The notes: a model not told the origin generated them from the letters alone. A stretch of 64,000 bases of DNA from Buchnera aphidicola (Cinara cuneomaculata) (GCF_900698865.1 NZ_LR217695.1:1-64000), one strand, 5' to 3'. Shown: positions 47,228 to 57,264, counted from the first letter of the stretch. Made by a program: numbers and translations.

Positions 47228-47300
47228 TGGGTCGTGCAGGATTTGAACCTGCGACCAATTGATTAAAAGTCAACTGCTCTACCGACTGAGCTAACGACCC
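47228..47300 (-). tRNA. tRNA-Lys (TTT)
   Basis: Minus-strand cloverleaf: acceptor GGGTCGT/ACGACCC, D-stem GCTC/GAGC, anticodon loop CTTTTAA (TTT), T-stem GCAGG/CCTGC. Almost identical to E. coli tRNA-Lys. Discriminator A, no CCA. Thirteen bases after tRNA-Val, likely one transcript. Confidence 0.98.
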
Positions 47301-47313
47301 CTTTATTATATAT

Positions 47314-47386
47314 TGGGTGATGACGGTCTCGAACCGCCGACCTTCTCCGTGTAAAGGAGAAGCTCTACCAACTGAGCTAATCACCC
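47314..47386 (-). tRNA. tRNA-Val (TAC)
   Basis: Minus-strand cloverleaf: acceptor GGGTGAT/ATCACCC, anticodon stem TCTCC/GGAGA with loop TTTACAC (TAC), T-stem GGCGG/CCGTC. Discriminator A, no CCA encoded. The pair tRNA-Val/tRNA-Lys near gltX mirrors the enterobacterial valU-lysV cluster. Confidence 0.98.
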
Positions 47387-47536
47387 TGATTACAATACTA
47401 TATTGTAGAACAGATATATTATGAGTCAATATATATTTTACATATATATGTTTATTTGATTAAAAAATATACAATTTGATTGATTTTTTTATGTATAAAT
47501 CTTTTTAATAAACTTAATTTTTAAGTTGAGTATTTT

Positions 47537-48952
47537 ATGAAAGTTAAAACTAGATTTTCTCCTAGCCCTACTGGATATTTACATATAGGCGGTGCGCGAA
47601 CTGCTTTATATTCATGGTTATTTGCTCAAAAATATAATGGATCATTTGTTTTACGTTTTGAAGATACTGATATTAAAAGAGTACGTAAGAATTACGTACA
47701 AGATATTTTATATGGATTGAGTTATTTAGGTTTACACTGGAATGAAGGGCCTTTTTATCAAAGTAATCGATTACAGATATATAAAGATATAATCTTATCT
47801 ATGTTAAAAACAGATATTGCGTATAAATGTTATTGTTCACAAGAACGTTTAGATCAATTAAGAAAAAATCAAATTTTAAAAAAACAAAAACCGCGGTATG
47901 ATAGAAGGTGTCGAAATCATTGTTTTTTCTTAAAAAAATCAAATATACCATTCGTAGTGCGATTTAAAAATCCATTAACAGGTATAGTAAAATTTACTGA
48001 CATGATTCGAGGTCCGATATACGTTTCAAACAATGAATTAGATGATTTAATTATTCAGCGATCAAATGGCATGCCTACATATAATTTTTGTGTTGTTATA
48101 GATGACTGGAAAATGAATATTACTCATATTATTCGAGGAGAAGATCATATTAATAACACTCCTAGACAAATTAATTTGCTACATGCATTAAATGCACCGA
48201 TTCCAAATTATTCTCATGTATCGATGATTTTAGATAATTCAGGTATTAAATTATCTAAACGAAATCAATCTAGAAGTATTACTAGTTATATTAATGAAGG
48301 ATTTCTTCCTGAAGCAATTTTAAATTATATATTACGATTAGGATGGTCTTATAAAGATCAAGAAATTTTTTCTGTAGACGAAATGAAAAATTTATTTAAT
48401 ATATGTAATGTCAGTAAATCATCAAGCAAGGTAAATGATAAAAAACTTTTATGGTTAAATCATTATTATTTAAATAATTTACCGATTAAAAGAGTACATT
48501 CATATTTTTCTATATATTGTAAAAATAAAAAAATTTTTTTAGATAAAAATATTGACGTTCAAGGTTTATTAAAAGAATTTTTACATCATCATAATACGAT
48601 TCAAGAATTTGTATACTCATATCTTTATCTTTATAAAGATATTAATTTATCTAAAATAGATAATATTAAGATTTATTGTAGTATTATGAATATAAAAATA
48701 TTAAAATTTTTATATAAAAATTTTTTTTCATTAACTTGTTGGCATAAATCAGATATTTTATATTTATTAAAAAAATCGACAAAGAAATTTAATCTTTGTT
48801 TTAAAGATATAGCAACTTTAGTTAGAATTGGTATTACAGGAAAAAAAGAAACTCCTAATATTTCTTCTATAATATTTTACATTGGGAAAAATCAGTTTTT
48901 ATTACGAATATACAATTTATTACGATATATACAAATACATACATATATATAA
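47537..48952 (+). CDS. gltX: Glutamyl-tRNA synthetase
   Basis: GltX charges tRNA-Glu. The 471 residues match E. coli exactly in length. The class I signature FSPSPTGYLHIGGARTA is at residues 7-23, RFEDTD and the KLSKR motif are present, and the zinc-binding region retains YKCYCSQ. The anticodon-binding half is diverged. Convergent with fliE across a hairpin. Confidence 0.97.
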   Translation: MKVKTRFSPSPTGYLHIGGARTALYSWLFAQKYNGSFVLRFEDTDIKRVRKNYVQDILYGLSYLGLHWNEGPFYQSNRLQIYKDIILSMLKTDIAYKCYCSQERLDQLRKNQILKKQKPRYDRRCRNHCFFLKKSNIPFVVRFKNPLTGIVKFTDMIRGPIYVSNNELDDLIIQRSNGMPTYNFCVVIDDWKMNITHIIRGEDHINNTPRQINLLHALNAPIPNYSHVSMILDNSGIKLSKRNQSRSITSYINEGFLPEAILNYILRLGWSYKDQEIFSVDEMKNLFNICNVSKSSSKVNDKKLLWLNHYYLNNLPIKRVHSYFSIYCKNKKIFLDKNIDVQGLLKEFLHHHNTIQEFVYSYLYLYKDINLSKIDNIKIYCSIMNIKILKFLYKNFFSLTCWHKSDILYLLKKSTKKFNLCFKDIATLVRIGITGKKETPNISSIIFYIGKNQFLLRIYNLLRYIQIHTYI

Positions 48953-49002
48953 TAAAATTTTTATATAAAAATATTTATCATTAAATTTTATATATATCGA
49001 GT

Positions 49003-49040
49003 ATAATATACAATATTTTATGGAAAATATTGTATATTAT
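49003..49040. terminator. Perfect 17-bp hairpin between gltX and fliE
   Basis: Arms 49003-49019 and 49024-49040 pair perfectly (ATAATATACAATATTTT and its complement) around the 4-base loop ATGG. It lies in the 200-base gap between convergent gltX and fliE and is symmetric, so it can stop transcription from both sides. Confidence 0.6.
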
Positions 49041-49152
49041 TTATATATATAAAATATTTGAATAATGAAATTTTAATATGTATTAATAAAAATATTTATA
49101 TTTTAATTAAATGATATATATTTATATATAAAATAAGTTATTTGGAATATAT

Positions 49153-49431
49153 TTATATTGGCATATTCATAATTTCTTGATATATATTCATTATTTTTTG
49201 ATTTAACAGAATTAACATTTTTATTTTTTTTTTATTGATTTTTTGATTTAGATGAATATCTTTTATAGTTTTTTTTTGATTTATTTTATTATTAGCAATA
49301 TTTGATGTATTGATGGGTGTTTTTAAGGCATGTTTCCACATCGAAAAAAAATTTATATTTTTTTCGTTATTTTTTTGTAATGAAATTGGTGCTAATCTTA
49401 CTTTTTTTCTTGGTATAGAATTTATTTTCAT
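49153..49431 (-). CDS. fliE: Flagellar hook-basal body protein FliE
   Basis: FliE joins the MS ring to the rod at the export gate. The 92-residue product is recognisable mostly at its C-terminus, LNQKIMNIYQEIMNMPI, matching the family's AYQEVMSMQV ending; the FFSMWKHAL block fits the middle. It is shorter than the 104 residues of E. coli, and the N-terminal half is Lys/Asn-rich. Divergent from fliF, as in enterobacteria. Confidence 0.85.
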   Translation of the reverse strand: MKINSIPRKKVRLAPISLQKNNEKNINFFSMWKHALKTPINTSNIANNKINQKKTIKDIHLNQKINKKKIKMLILLNQKIMNIYQEIMNMPI

Positions 49432-49602
49432 AATATTTTTCCTTTTTGAGATATGTATATTTATACTATAATTTTTATATCATTATTTAAGAGTAAGAGA
49501 TTACATCTTAAATGTTTTTAAATAATTAAATATATTGATTGTTATAATATTTGATTATTAGATAATTACATGTTATAACACAATTATTAAGTAGGAAAAG
49601 TT

Positions 49603-51285
49603 ATGGATGTTATAAATAATGTATTGTTAAAAATCAAAAAAAAATGGCATACATTTTTAATGTATGTATCGCATCGATTAAAATTTATCATTTTTATTTT
49701 TTCTATTATCTTTTTTTTTATATCTGCTATTTTTTTTTGGTTTAATAAAATTAATTACGTTGTATTATATGATAATTTATCTGACACAGATGGTCAATGG
49801 ATTACATCACAATTAAAAGATATGAATATATCATATCGATTTCGTAATTCTTATAAAACTTTATTAGTTCCGTCAGATAAAGTTCATGAATTACATTTTT
49901 CTTTAATAAATAACCAAGATATTAAAAAAAAAACTGATGGTTTTAAATTATTAGATAAAGAAAAATTTGGTATTAGTCAATTTCATGAAAATATTAATTA
50001 TCATAGGGGTTTAGAAGGTGAATTATCAAAAACATTAGAACATATTTTTCCTATTAAATATGCTCGAGTACATTTAGTTTGTAAAAAAGATAGTGATTTT
50101 TTTAGAGATAAACAAATTCCATCTGCATCGGTAATTATCACTTTATTTCCTAATACACAATTAAATTCAGAACAAATAGATGCTATTACTTTATTGCTTG
50201 CAGGTAGTGTTCCAGATTTATCAGCTGATCGAATTGTTGTTGTGAATCAATTTGGAAATGTATTGAATAAGTTTACTTTGAATCAAAGTAAGTTTTTTAA
50301 ATTTAATAAATATAAAAAAATTAATACTTTAGAAGAATACTATTCTAGTTGTATTAATAAAATTTTATTTCCTATATACGGATCTAAGAATATTATTGCA
50401 CACGTTACTGCTGATGTAAATTTTAATCATATCAATTCGAGACAGTCTAATTTAGATTATATTCAAAAAAATTCTTCTTTAAAAAAATTACCAGACAATA
50501 TTTCAGATTTGATTTCATGTAAAAATCAACATAATTCTTTAAATAATTCAGTATCACAATTAATTTTAGAATTGTTAAGTATGAAGTTTTTATATAAATT
50601 TTATATAAAAAATTTTTTAATGAATAATTCTTTTTATAATGATAATGTATTAAATAAAAAATTTGTTTATTCAAATAATTTTATTATTCCAAGTAACAGT
50701 AATACTACTAATAAAATTAAAAAAAAAATAATTGATTTTAACTCAGTTAGTGCAAATAATATCGTTTCTTTTCCAGGTTTTAAAAAATCGGATATTCGAC
50801 ATTTAACAATTACTGTATTAATAAATTATAAACAAAATGATATAGGTATTTTTACGCCATTATCTACGAATGAATTACAAGATATAGAAAAATTAGTTAA
50901 GTCAGTAATAGATTTTTCAGATAGTCGTGGTGATTGTATTAATATAATTAATTGTATGTTTTCTACTTCTCAAATTCCTTTAAATCAAAATAATGCATTG
51001 ATAAATATGAATTTTAATTTCAACTATTTATTAGTTATTTTATTAGGAATATTAATTATTATTTTTATTATTTTTTTATTTGTTCAAGAGATTACGGTTA
51101 GTAAGAATCAAAAAAAATATTTAAAACCATTAAGTAACAATAATTTAAATTTAGAAAACAGATCTGATCAAAAATTAAATCAATTGAATTTAAATATAAA
51201 TCGTACAGTTACTAAAGATGATATTTTTAATAAAAATCCAAAAATTATCGAACAGATCATACGTTATTGGATGAATAAGAAATGA
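49603..51285 (+). CDS. fliF: Flagellar MS-ring protein FliF
   Basis: FliF forms the inner-membrane ring on which the export apparatus is built. The 560 residues match the family (552). A transmembrane helix at about residues 27-47 is followed by the ring-building domains (YVVLYDNLSDTDGQWITSQL, FAREKFGISQFHENINYHRGLEGEL-type motif, ARVHLVCKKDSDF) and a second helix near 468-488. The C-terminal FliG-binding tail NPKIIEQIIRYWMNKK is kept. The middle region, about 290-380, is eroded. Overlaps fliG by 4 bases. Confidence 0.94.
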   Translation: MDVINNVLLKIKKKWHTFLMYVSHRLKFIIFIFSIIFFFISAIFFWFNKINYVVLYDNLSDTDGQWITSQLKDMNISYRFRNSYKTLLVPSDKVHELHFSLINNQDIKKKTDGFKLLDKEKFGISQFHENINYHRGLEGELSKTLEHIFPIKYARVHLVCKKDSDFFRDKQIPSASVIITLFPNTQLNSEQIDAITLLLAGSVPDLSADRIVVVNQFGNVLNKFTLNQSKFFKFNKYKKINTLEEYYSSCINKILFPIYGSKNIIAHVTADVNFNHINSRQSNLDYIQKNSSLKKLPDNISDLISCKNQHNSLNNSVSQLILELLSMKFLYKFYIKNFLMNNSFYNDNVLNKKFVYSNNFIIPSNSNTTNKIKKKIIDFNSVSANNIVSFPGFKKSDIRHLTITVLINYKQNDIGIFTPLSTNELQDIEKLVKSVIDFSDSRGDCINIINCMFSTSQIPLNQNNALINMNFNFNYLLVILLGILIIIFIIFLFVQEITVSKNQKKYLKPLSNNNLNLENRSDQKLNQLNLNINRTVTKDDIFNKNPKIIEQIIRYWMNKK

Positions 51286-52262
51286 TACATTTAAATGGTA
51301 TGCAGAAAAGTGCTTTATTATTAATATATCTAGATATACAGCAATCAGCTTCTGTTTTAAAATTTTTTAATAATTCAGAAATTAGTGAATTAGTGGATGT
51401 AATGATTTCATTGGATAGTGAGATAATGAAATATACTAATATGGTGATTTGTGAGTTTTGTAACTTACTAAAAAAAAATAAAGTTTCTAATGTTGATATC
51501 AAAACACGTATATCTCAAATTATAGAAAACACGATTGATACAGAAAAATCACATAAATTATTAAAAAAAAGTTTCATAAAAAATGATTTTTTACATAACA
51601 TTATTATGTTAGAAAAATTAGGTGCAAAAAATATTTTTTTTTTAATTCAAAATGAAAATTTAAATATTATTTCAGCATTGTTGATTTATGTAAATCAAAC
51701 TTTATCCATGAAAATATTAGAATTATTCAACAAAAAAAAAAGGTTAAATATTTTAAAAAAAATGGTAACTTTTAAAAATTTACGTTGTTCAGGGTTTATT
51801 GAATTAAATAAAATTATTAGTTATTTTTTATATATACAACAAGCTTCTTTTTTAGAAGAGAAAAGAATTAATCAAATTGTCAATATGTTATCTTATTTCA
51901 AATATGATAATATTATTCAATTTATTAGTCAAATTAAAACTCCATATATAAATATTTTAAATAAAGTGATTAGCAAGTATTTTACATTTGAAGATATCAT
52001 AATTGTTGATGATATAAGTATAAAATGTATCATTAATAACATAGATTTAGATAGTTTATGTATTGTGTTACGTGATGTACATAATTCTTTAAAAAATAAA
52101 TTTATTTCTAATATGTCCAACGAACAACGTAAATATTTTAAAGAAACTATTTTTTTAAATAAATCAATTACTGATGATATCATTTTTTTAAAAAAAAACT
52201 TATTACTTCAAAAAATCAAGAAATTGATACGAATGAATAAGATTATTATTAAACAAAATTAG
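51282..52262 (+). CDS. fliG: Flagellar C-ring protein FliG, diverged
   Basis: FliG is the C-ring protein touching FliF and, in motile cells, the stator. The 326 residues equal the family length (331), with GMQKSALLLIYLD at the start and FISNMSNEQRKYF near the end. The EHPQ motif of the middle domain aligns with NENLN and the acidic residues of the torque helix (LRDDLANRG in E. coli) align with FKETIFLNK. No stator genes are in the window. The protein probably serves only as a ring scaffold. Confidence 0.88.
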   Translation: MIHLNGMQKSALLLIYLDIQQSASVLKFFNNSEISELVDVMISLDSEIMKYTNMVICEFCNLLKKNKVSNVDIKTRISQIIENTIDTEKSHKLLKKSFIKNDFLHNIIMLEKLGAKNIFFLIQNENLNIISALLIYVNQTLSMKILELFNKKKRLNILKKMVTFKNLRCSGFIELNKIISYFLYIQQASFLEEKRINQIVNMLSYFKYDNIIQFISQIKTPYINILNKVISKYFTFEDIIIVDDISIKCIINNIDLDSLCIVLRDVHNSLKNKFISNMSNEQRKYFKETIFLNKSITDDIIFLKKNLLLQKIKKLIRMNKIIIKQN

Positions 52263-52271
52263 GTATATAAT

Positions 52272-52952
52272 ATGAATCATATTTTAAATAATAATTTATG
52301 GAAGAAATGGAAACCCAAAAAATCATATAAAACTATTAATGTAGTACAAAAATCAGATATTTTTTCACATAAAGCATCGTTGTTTTCTGATGTTTTAAAT
52401 AAAAAAAATACATCTACGTATTCAAAAATTTATAAAAAAGGATATCAGCAAGGTTTAATCGCTGGATATAAAAAAGGATATTTTATTGGATGGATTCAGG
52501 GCTTTAATTGTGCTCGTGATTTTTTATCACAAAATATAACAAGATGTATACAAATACAATATGCGGATTTATTAAAAAAATTTAAAATTGCTATAAATAA
52601 TTTTAACGATAGTTTTTCAGAACGATTAATAAAAATTGTATTACATATTTCAAAAATTTTAGTAGAAGATATTATTGTAGTTAATAAAAATTACTTAATT
52701 AACAGAATTCAAAAATTAACGGAACAATCAAAATTTATATTTAATAGACTTCAATTACATGTACATCCTAATAATTATAATTTAATAATAAAAAAATTTG
52801 GAGTTTTAATGGAAAAATATAGTTGGACTGTTATTAGTAATGAAAAAATAGACGTAAACGGTTATCGTGTTATTACTTCTGATGAAGAAATAGATTCTTC
52901 TATCTCTTCTTTTTGGCATCGAATTAATAATGCAGTAAATTTATCGGATTAA
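52272..52952 (+). CDS. fliH: Flagellar export ATPase regulator FliH
   Basis: FliH dimers hold the FliI ATPase at the C-ring and resemble the peripheral stalk of F-type ATPases. The 226 residues (228 in E. coli) include WKKWKPKK at the N-terminus, the glycine-spaced YKKGYQQGLIAGYKKGYFIGW stretch in two parts, and a C-terminal LQLHVHPNNYNLIIKK. It is 9 bases after fliG and 6 before fliI. Confidence 0.9.
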   Translation: MNHILNNNLWKKWKPKKSYKTINVVQKSDIFSHKASLFSDVLNKKNTSTYSKIYKKGYQQGLIAGYKKGYFIGWIQGFNCARDFLSQNITRCIQIQYADLLKKFKIAINNFNDSFSERLIKIVLHISKILVEDIIVVNKNYLINRIQKLTEQSKFIFNRLQLHVHPNNYNLIIKKFGVLMEKYSWTVISNEKIDVNGYRVITSDEEIDSSISSFWHRINNAVNLSD

Positions 52953-52958
52953 GAGTAT

Positions 52959-54335
52959 ATGAATTATCTACTAAATACTTGGTTTAATAAAGTTGATAAA
53001 TTTGAAAAAAAAATATCGTTTTTTTCCCACAATATTTCATATGGTAGAGTATTAAGTGTAAATAATTTAATTATTGAGGTAACTGGAATATATTTACCTA
53101 TTGGAAATTTTTGTTGGGTAGAACGAATTCATAAAGATATATTATCTGGTATAATATGTAAAATTATAGGGTTTAAAGGAAAAATTACTTTTTTAGCGCC
53201 TATGCAGCATTTAGATGGTGTTTTTCCTGGATCGAAAGTTTTTTCTCAATATAGCATGAATAATACTATTATTGATTTTAATAGCTTTCCATTTGGATAT
53301 CAATTATTAGGGCGGGTATTAGATAGTTATGGCTATCCTTTAGATAATTTAGAAGAAATTAAATCACAAAAAAAACCACTTAATTTCTTTAAAGCATCAA
53401 TTAATCCCTTACAGAGATCTCCAATTACAGAAATTTTAGATACGGGTGTACGAGCTATTAATAGTTTATTAACTGTTGGTAGAGGGCAAAGAATGGGTAT
53501 ATTTTCACAGCCTGGAATTGGAAAAAGTATGTTACTTGGAATGATATCTCGACATACTAATGCTGATATAATTGTTGTATCTTTAGTGGGTGAAAGAGGA
53601 AGAGAAGTAAAAGAATTTGTTGATAATATTTTAGGTGTTCATAGTTTAAAAAAATCAGTGGTTATTGTTTCTCCAGCTGATGTTTCTCCTATTTTAAAAA
53701 TTCAATCTGTTCAATATGCAACTTCTATTGCAGAATATTTTTGTAAAAAAAATAATCATGTTTTATTGATAGTGGACTCATTAACGCGATATGCTATGGC
53801 ATATCGAGAAATATCTAATGCTATGTACGAAGTTCCGGTATTAAAAGGTTATCCTGCTTCTATTTTTTCAAATATTCCGTATTTAATTGAACGTATAGGT
53901 AATATTAATCCGAATGGTTTAGGATCTATTACTGCTTTTTATACTGTATTGACGGAGGGAGATGAATATAATGATCCTATTTTAGATATTGCAAAATCTG
54001 TTTTAGACGGACATATTGTTTTATCAAATTTTTTATCAGAAGCTGGTCATTATCCAGCTATTGATATTGAAAAATCTATTAGTCGATCGATGCATTCTAT
54101 TATAAATCGTGATCATTATAAAAATTCTATATTTTTAAAAAAATTAATATCATGTTATTATCGTCATAATGACTTGATTAATTTAGGGGTATATTCTTCC
54201 GGTTCAAATAAATTATTGGATAATGCAATAAAAATTTGGTCGAATTTAGAAAAATTTTTACAACAAAAATTTTTAGAACGTTGTTCATATACGCAATCTG
54301 TATTAGAATTAATAGCATTATTAAAAAATATTTAG
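52959..54335 (+). CDS. fliI: Flagellum-specific export ATPase FliI
   Basis: FliI is the hexameric ATPase energising flagellar type III export. The 458 residues (457 in E. coli) carry Walker A SQPGIGKSMLLGM (about residues 181-193), SLVGERGREVKEF, Walker B LLIVDSLTRYAMAYREI, and the ATPase alpha/beta signature PAIDIEKSISRSM. Of the cluster it is the best conserved protein with FliP. Confidence 0.96.
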   Translation: MNYLLNTWFNKVDKFEKKISFFSHNISYGRVLSVNNLIIEVTGIYLPIGNFCWVERIHKDILSGIICKIIGFKGKITFLAPMQHLDGVFPGSKVFSQYSMNNTIIDFNSFPFGYQLLGRVLDSYGYPLDNLEEIKSQKKPLNFFKASINPLQRSPITEILDTGVRAINSLLTVGRGQRMGIFSQPGIGKSMLLGMISRHTNADIIVVSLVGERGREVKEFVDNILGVHSLKKSVVIVSPADVSPILKIQSVQYATSIAEYFCKKNNHVLLIVDSLTRYAMAYREISNAMYEVPVLKGYPASIFSNIPYLIERIGNINPNGLGSITAFYTVLTEGDEYNDPILDIAKSVLDGHIVLSNFLSEAGHYPAIDIEKSISRSMHSIINRDHYKNSIFLKKLISCYYRHNDLINLGVYSSGSNKLLDNAIKIWSNLEKFLQQKFLERCSYTQSVLELIALLKNI

Positions 54336-54355
54336 TATATAAATCGGAGATATAT

Positions 54356-54804
54356 ATGATTTTAAACATGTCTAGTATTAATGTATTTAAAAAAAAATAG
54401 AAATAGATATTCATAAGAATATTTTTAATATAACGCGTTATAAAAATAAAAAAACAGAAATACAAAAATATTTATTACAATTAAAAGAATATAAAAATAA
54501 ATATATTTTTTTATTATCAAAAAAATTTTTTTCTGGTGTTACACAACATAGAATTCAATTCTATTTTAATTTTATATTGATGTTACAAAAACTGATTGAT
54601 CAACAAAATATTTGGTTAAATTATTTTAAACAAAAATTAAAAAAAAGATTATTAATTCAATATAAATTGAATTCTACTTTAGAACAATGGAAAAAATTAG
54701 AATTACGTCTTAAAAATCGTATTATAAAAGAAAAAATATTGATAGACCAACGTAATGATAATGCTGTATGTTTGAATTTTTATAGTATTTTGACCTTAAA
54801 ATAA
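54356..54804 (+). CDS. fliJ: Flagellar protein FliJ, frame broken at A9
   Basis: FliJ is the coiled-coil stalk linking FliI to the export gate. From ATG 54356 (after CGGAGA) the frame reads MILNMSSINVFKKK into an A9 tract (54389-54397) and stops at once at TAG. One extra A restores a 149-residue protein that continues IEIDIHKNIFN and ends YSILTLK; its SGVTQHRIQFYFNF matches the SAGITSNRW segment of FliJ, and total length matches E. coli (147). A shorter frame from the ATG at 54577 would keep only the second half. Either a slippage-dependent gene or a very recent pseudogene. Confidence 0.8.
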
Positions 54805-54852
54805 ACAAAATAATTAATAATTTGGTTATTTATAGTATAATTATGATATTAT

Positions 54853-54878
54853 ATATATACGTAATATTACGTATATAT
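54853..54878. repeat. 26-bp palindrome between fliJ and fliM
   Basis: ATATATAC and GTATATAT flank the self-complementary GTAATATTAC, making an exact palindrome from 54853 to 54878 in the 98-base fliJ-fliM gap. fliK, which lies here in other Buchnera, is absent. It may be a terminator or processing site inside the fli operon. Confidence 0.5.
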
Positions 54879-54902
54879 TTATCTTATAAATAAGTTATAA
54901 CT

Positions 54903-55535
54903 ATGTCTCGGAAATTTAATTTTTTATATAAATCAAATAATAATCAAGAATTAAATCATATAAATTTTATGAATTTTTTTTTGAATAAAAAAAAAATATT
55001 TTTTAGAAATTTATTCTCTGATTTTATTTTATTATTTGAAAAAAAATTTAGTAAATTTTTTTATTGTAATGTGAATATACAGTTTATACGCAGTTATATT
55101 AAATATCATCATATATATATGAAGAGTTTATATATAAAATATATCGGTAAACAATTCATGTTAAGAGATTGTACTGATAAATGTTTAATTTTAATTACAC
55201 AAGATTTATTTATTATTTTTATTAATTATTTATTTGGTCATGTTAATGAAAATACAGATGAATATTGTAATTATAAAAATTTAACATTACATGAAATAAA
55301 AATTTTAGATCTTCTATTACAAAAAATTTTTATTATTTGTGATTTAACATTTTTAAGTAATATTTCAACGTCAAGTATTAATAATTGTAAGTATTATTCA
55401 TTAAATGATTTTTTATTTACGCGATTTATTAAATTTCCTTATATATGTTTTGAATTTAATATTTATATTAAAAATCGTATTAATGTATTAAAAATATATA
55501 TTCCGAATTGTATTGTAGAAAAGTTTTACAAATAG
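54903..55535 (+). CDS. fliM: Flagellar C-ring protein FliM, truncated to the middle domain
   Basis: The 210 residues align with the central CheC-like domain of FliM: FRNLFSDFILLFEKKF, ITQDLFIIFINYLFGH (FSPSLVFIAVDNLFGG in E. coli), LTLHEIKILDLLLQKI, and the ending INVLKIYIPNCIVEKF at the border of the next domain. The N-terminal CheY-binding peptide and the whole C-terminal SpoA domain that binds FliN are missing (334 residues in E. coli). The 207 bases downstream show no remnant. Function is probably limited to a scaffold between FliG and the rest of the ring. Confidence 0.78.
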   Translation: MSRKFNFLYKSNNNQELNHINFMNFFLNKKKIFFRNLFSDFILLFEKKFSKFFYCNVNIQFIRSYIKYHHIYMKSLYIKYIGKQFMLRDCTDKCLILITQDLFIIFINYLFGHVNENTDEYCNYKNLTLHEIKILDLLLQKIFIICDLTFLSNISTSSINNCKYYSLNDFLFTRFIKFPYICFEFNIYIKNRINVLKIYIPNCIVEKFYK

Positions 55536-55742
55536 AAATATTATTTTAATATAAGTAATTTTTACTAATTATATAAATATATATTTGATATAAAAGACAA
55601 GATTATATAATTTAATTATATTAAATATAAAAGTTTATTTATTTTATTAAAATATTGTATTTTTAAAATAAACATAATAATTTAAAATTATGATATAATG
55701 TGAAAATTACATAAATATATTTTATAAGGTGATAAAAATTTC

Positions 55743-56051
55743 GTGAGTACAAAAGAATTATTAAATCAAGAAATACAAAGTAAAGATCTCAATAAAAAAA
55801 TAATAGACCAATCTATGATGACAGATTTATCTATTATGTCGATTCCTGTTCTTATTACTATTGAATTAGGAAAAAAAAAAATTACTATTCGTGAATTATT
55901 ACAACTATCATGCGGATCTATATTAGAATTAGAAGAAGCAGTAGATGAACCGTTAAATATTTTTGTTAATAATTTTTTAATTGCATTAGGAGAATTAGTC
56001 ATGCATAAGGAAAAATATGGTATTCGTATAACAAAATTGTTACATAAGTAA
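55743..56051 (+). CDS. fliN: Flagellar C-ring protein FliN
   Basis: FliN forms the base of the C-ring, where it docks FliH for export. It starts at GTG 55743 after AAGGTGAT and has 102 residues (137 in E. coli); the SpoA domain is intact: SIPVLITIELGKKKITIRELL, GSILELEEAVDEPLNIFVNN, ALGELVMHKEKYGIRI. The N-terminal extension is shortened. Confidence 0.94.
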   Translation: MSTKELLNQEIQSKDLNKKIIDQSMMTDLSIMSIPVLITIELGKKKITIRELLQLSCGSILELEEAVDEPLNIFVNNFLIALGELVMHKEKYGIRITKLLHK

Positions 56052-56084
56052 TGATGATATAGACTATTCATCATGTAAAAATTT

Positions 56085-56483
56085 ATGAAATTAAACAGTT
56101 ATATTCAATTAAGTTTAATATATATTATGCCTAATAATAACATGATTCATTATTTTGTTAACCAAAATAATCTAAATATATTTATGTATAGTTTTTTATT
56201 TATTTTTTTTATTTTATTTTTAATAAAAAGATGTAATTTATTTTATTGGAATAAAAATAATGTTAGTTATATAACGGATAAAGTTTATTTAAATCCCGAT
56301 CATTATATTTGTATATTGCATATTGAAAAAACTAGGTTATTACTTGCTGTTACATTAACTAAAATTAATGTGATACACGAATTACCATCTAATTTGAAAA
56401 CGGTTATAAAAAATAAAAATAAATGTTCATTTTACTCTAAACCATTAAAATTATTAAAATCAATAATATTTTGGTTTAAGTGA
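56085..56483 (+). CDS. fliO: Flagellar biosynthesis protein FliO
   Basis: FliO is a small bitopic membrane protein that assists assembly of the FliP ring. The 132 residues have one transmembrane segment (about 34-52, MYSFLFIFFILFLIKR) followed by a cytoplasmic domain in which HIEKTRLLLAVTLTKINVIHEL corresponds to the family's ARLVLGVTAGQINLLHKL. Identity is low; position between fliN and fliP supports the call. The true start could be an internal ATG (codon 15 or 20). Confidence 0.8.
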   Translation: MKLNSYIQLSLIYIMPNNNMIHYFVNQNNLNIFMYSFLFIFFILFLIKRCNLFYWNKNNVSYITDKVYLNPDHYICILHIEKTRLLLAVTLTKINVIHELPSNLKTVIKNKNKCSFYSKPLKLLKSIIFWFK

Positions 56484-56489
56484 GGTAAC

Positions 56490-57224
56490 ATGTTATTTGA
56501 CAATATAATTTTTTATTTATCTATTGTGCCAGTTTTTTTATTAACAAATACTACTAATAGTAATGTAAATAATATCGTGAGTTACGGAACTAATATATTT
56601 AATTATTCTCTTCAATCATCAATGATGTTAACTGTATTGAGTTTAGTACCTGCGTGTTTATTGATGATGACTTGTTTCACTCGTATTATTATTGTGTTTA
56701 GTTTTTTAAGAACAGCATTAGGAACACCTTATTCTCCTCCTAATCAAATATTGATTGGGTTATCATTATTTTTAACAGTGTTTATTATGTCTCCGGTATT
56801 GGATAAAATCTATAATACTGCGATAGTTCCGTTATATAATAATGAAATTCATATAGATACAGCTTTAAAGAATATTATTAAACCATTACATAAATTTATG
56901 TTAAAGCAAACTAGAAAATCTGATATTTCCGTATTTTTACGGTTAGCTAAGATATCTACGAAAAGTAATTATAAGAATATTCCTATTCAAGTATTATTAC
57001 CAGCATTTATGATTAGCGAATTAAAAACGTCTTTTCAGATTGGTTTTACAATTTTTTTACCTTTTTTAATTATTGATTTAGTTGTTGCTAGTATTTTAAT
57101 GTCTTTAGGAATAATGATGGTACCGCCGTCTACAATTGCTTTACCGTTAAAATTAATCTTATTTGTTTTATCAGATGGATGGAGGTTATTAATTTTATCT
57201 CTTTCAAAGAGTTTTTTTATTTAA
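56490..57224 (+). CDS. fliP: Flagellar export gate protein FliP
   Basis: FliP pentamers build most of the export gate. The 244 residues (245 in E. coli) begin with a signal-like hydrophobic segment, then [41 protein letters not shown], and [25 protein letters not shown], all strongly conserved. A GAGGTAAC ribosome site precedes the ATG. Confidence 0.97.
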   Translation: MLFDNIIFYLSIVPVFLLTNTTNSNVNNIVSYGTNIFNYSLQSSMMLTVLSLVPACLLMMTCFTRIIIVFSFLRTALGTPYSPPNQILIGLSLFLTVFIMSPVLDKIYNTAIVPLYNNEIHIDTALKNIIKPLHKFMLKQTRKSDISVFLRLAKISTKSNYKNIPIQVLLPAFMISELKTSFQIGFTIFLPFLIIDLVVASILMSLGIMMVPPSTIALPLKLILFVLSDGWRLLILSLSKSFFI

Positions 57225-57264
57225 ATTAATTGTTTTAAAATTATTAATTATAATGGATATTATT

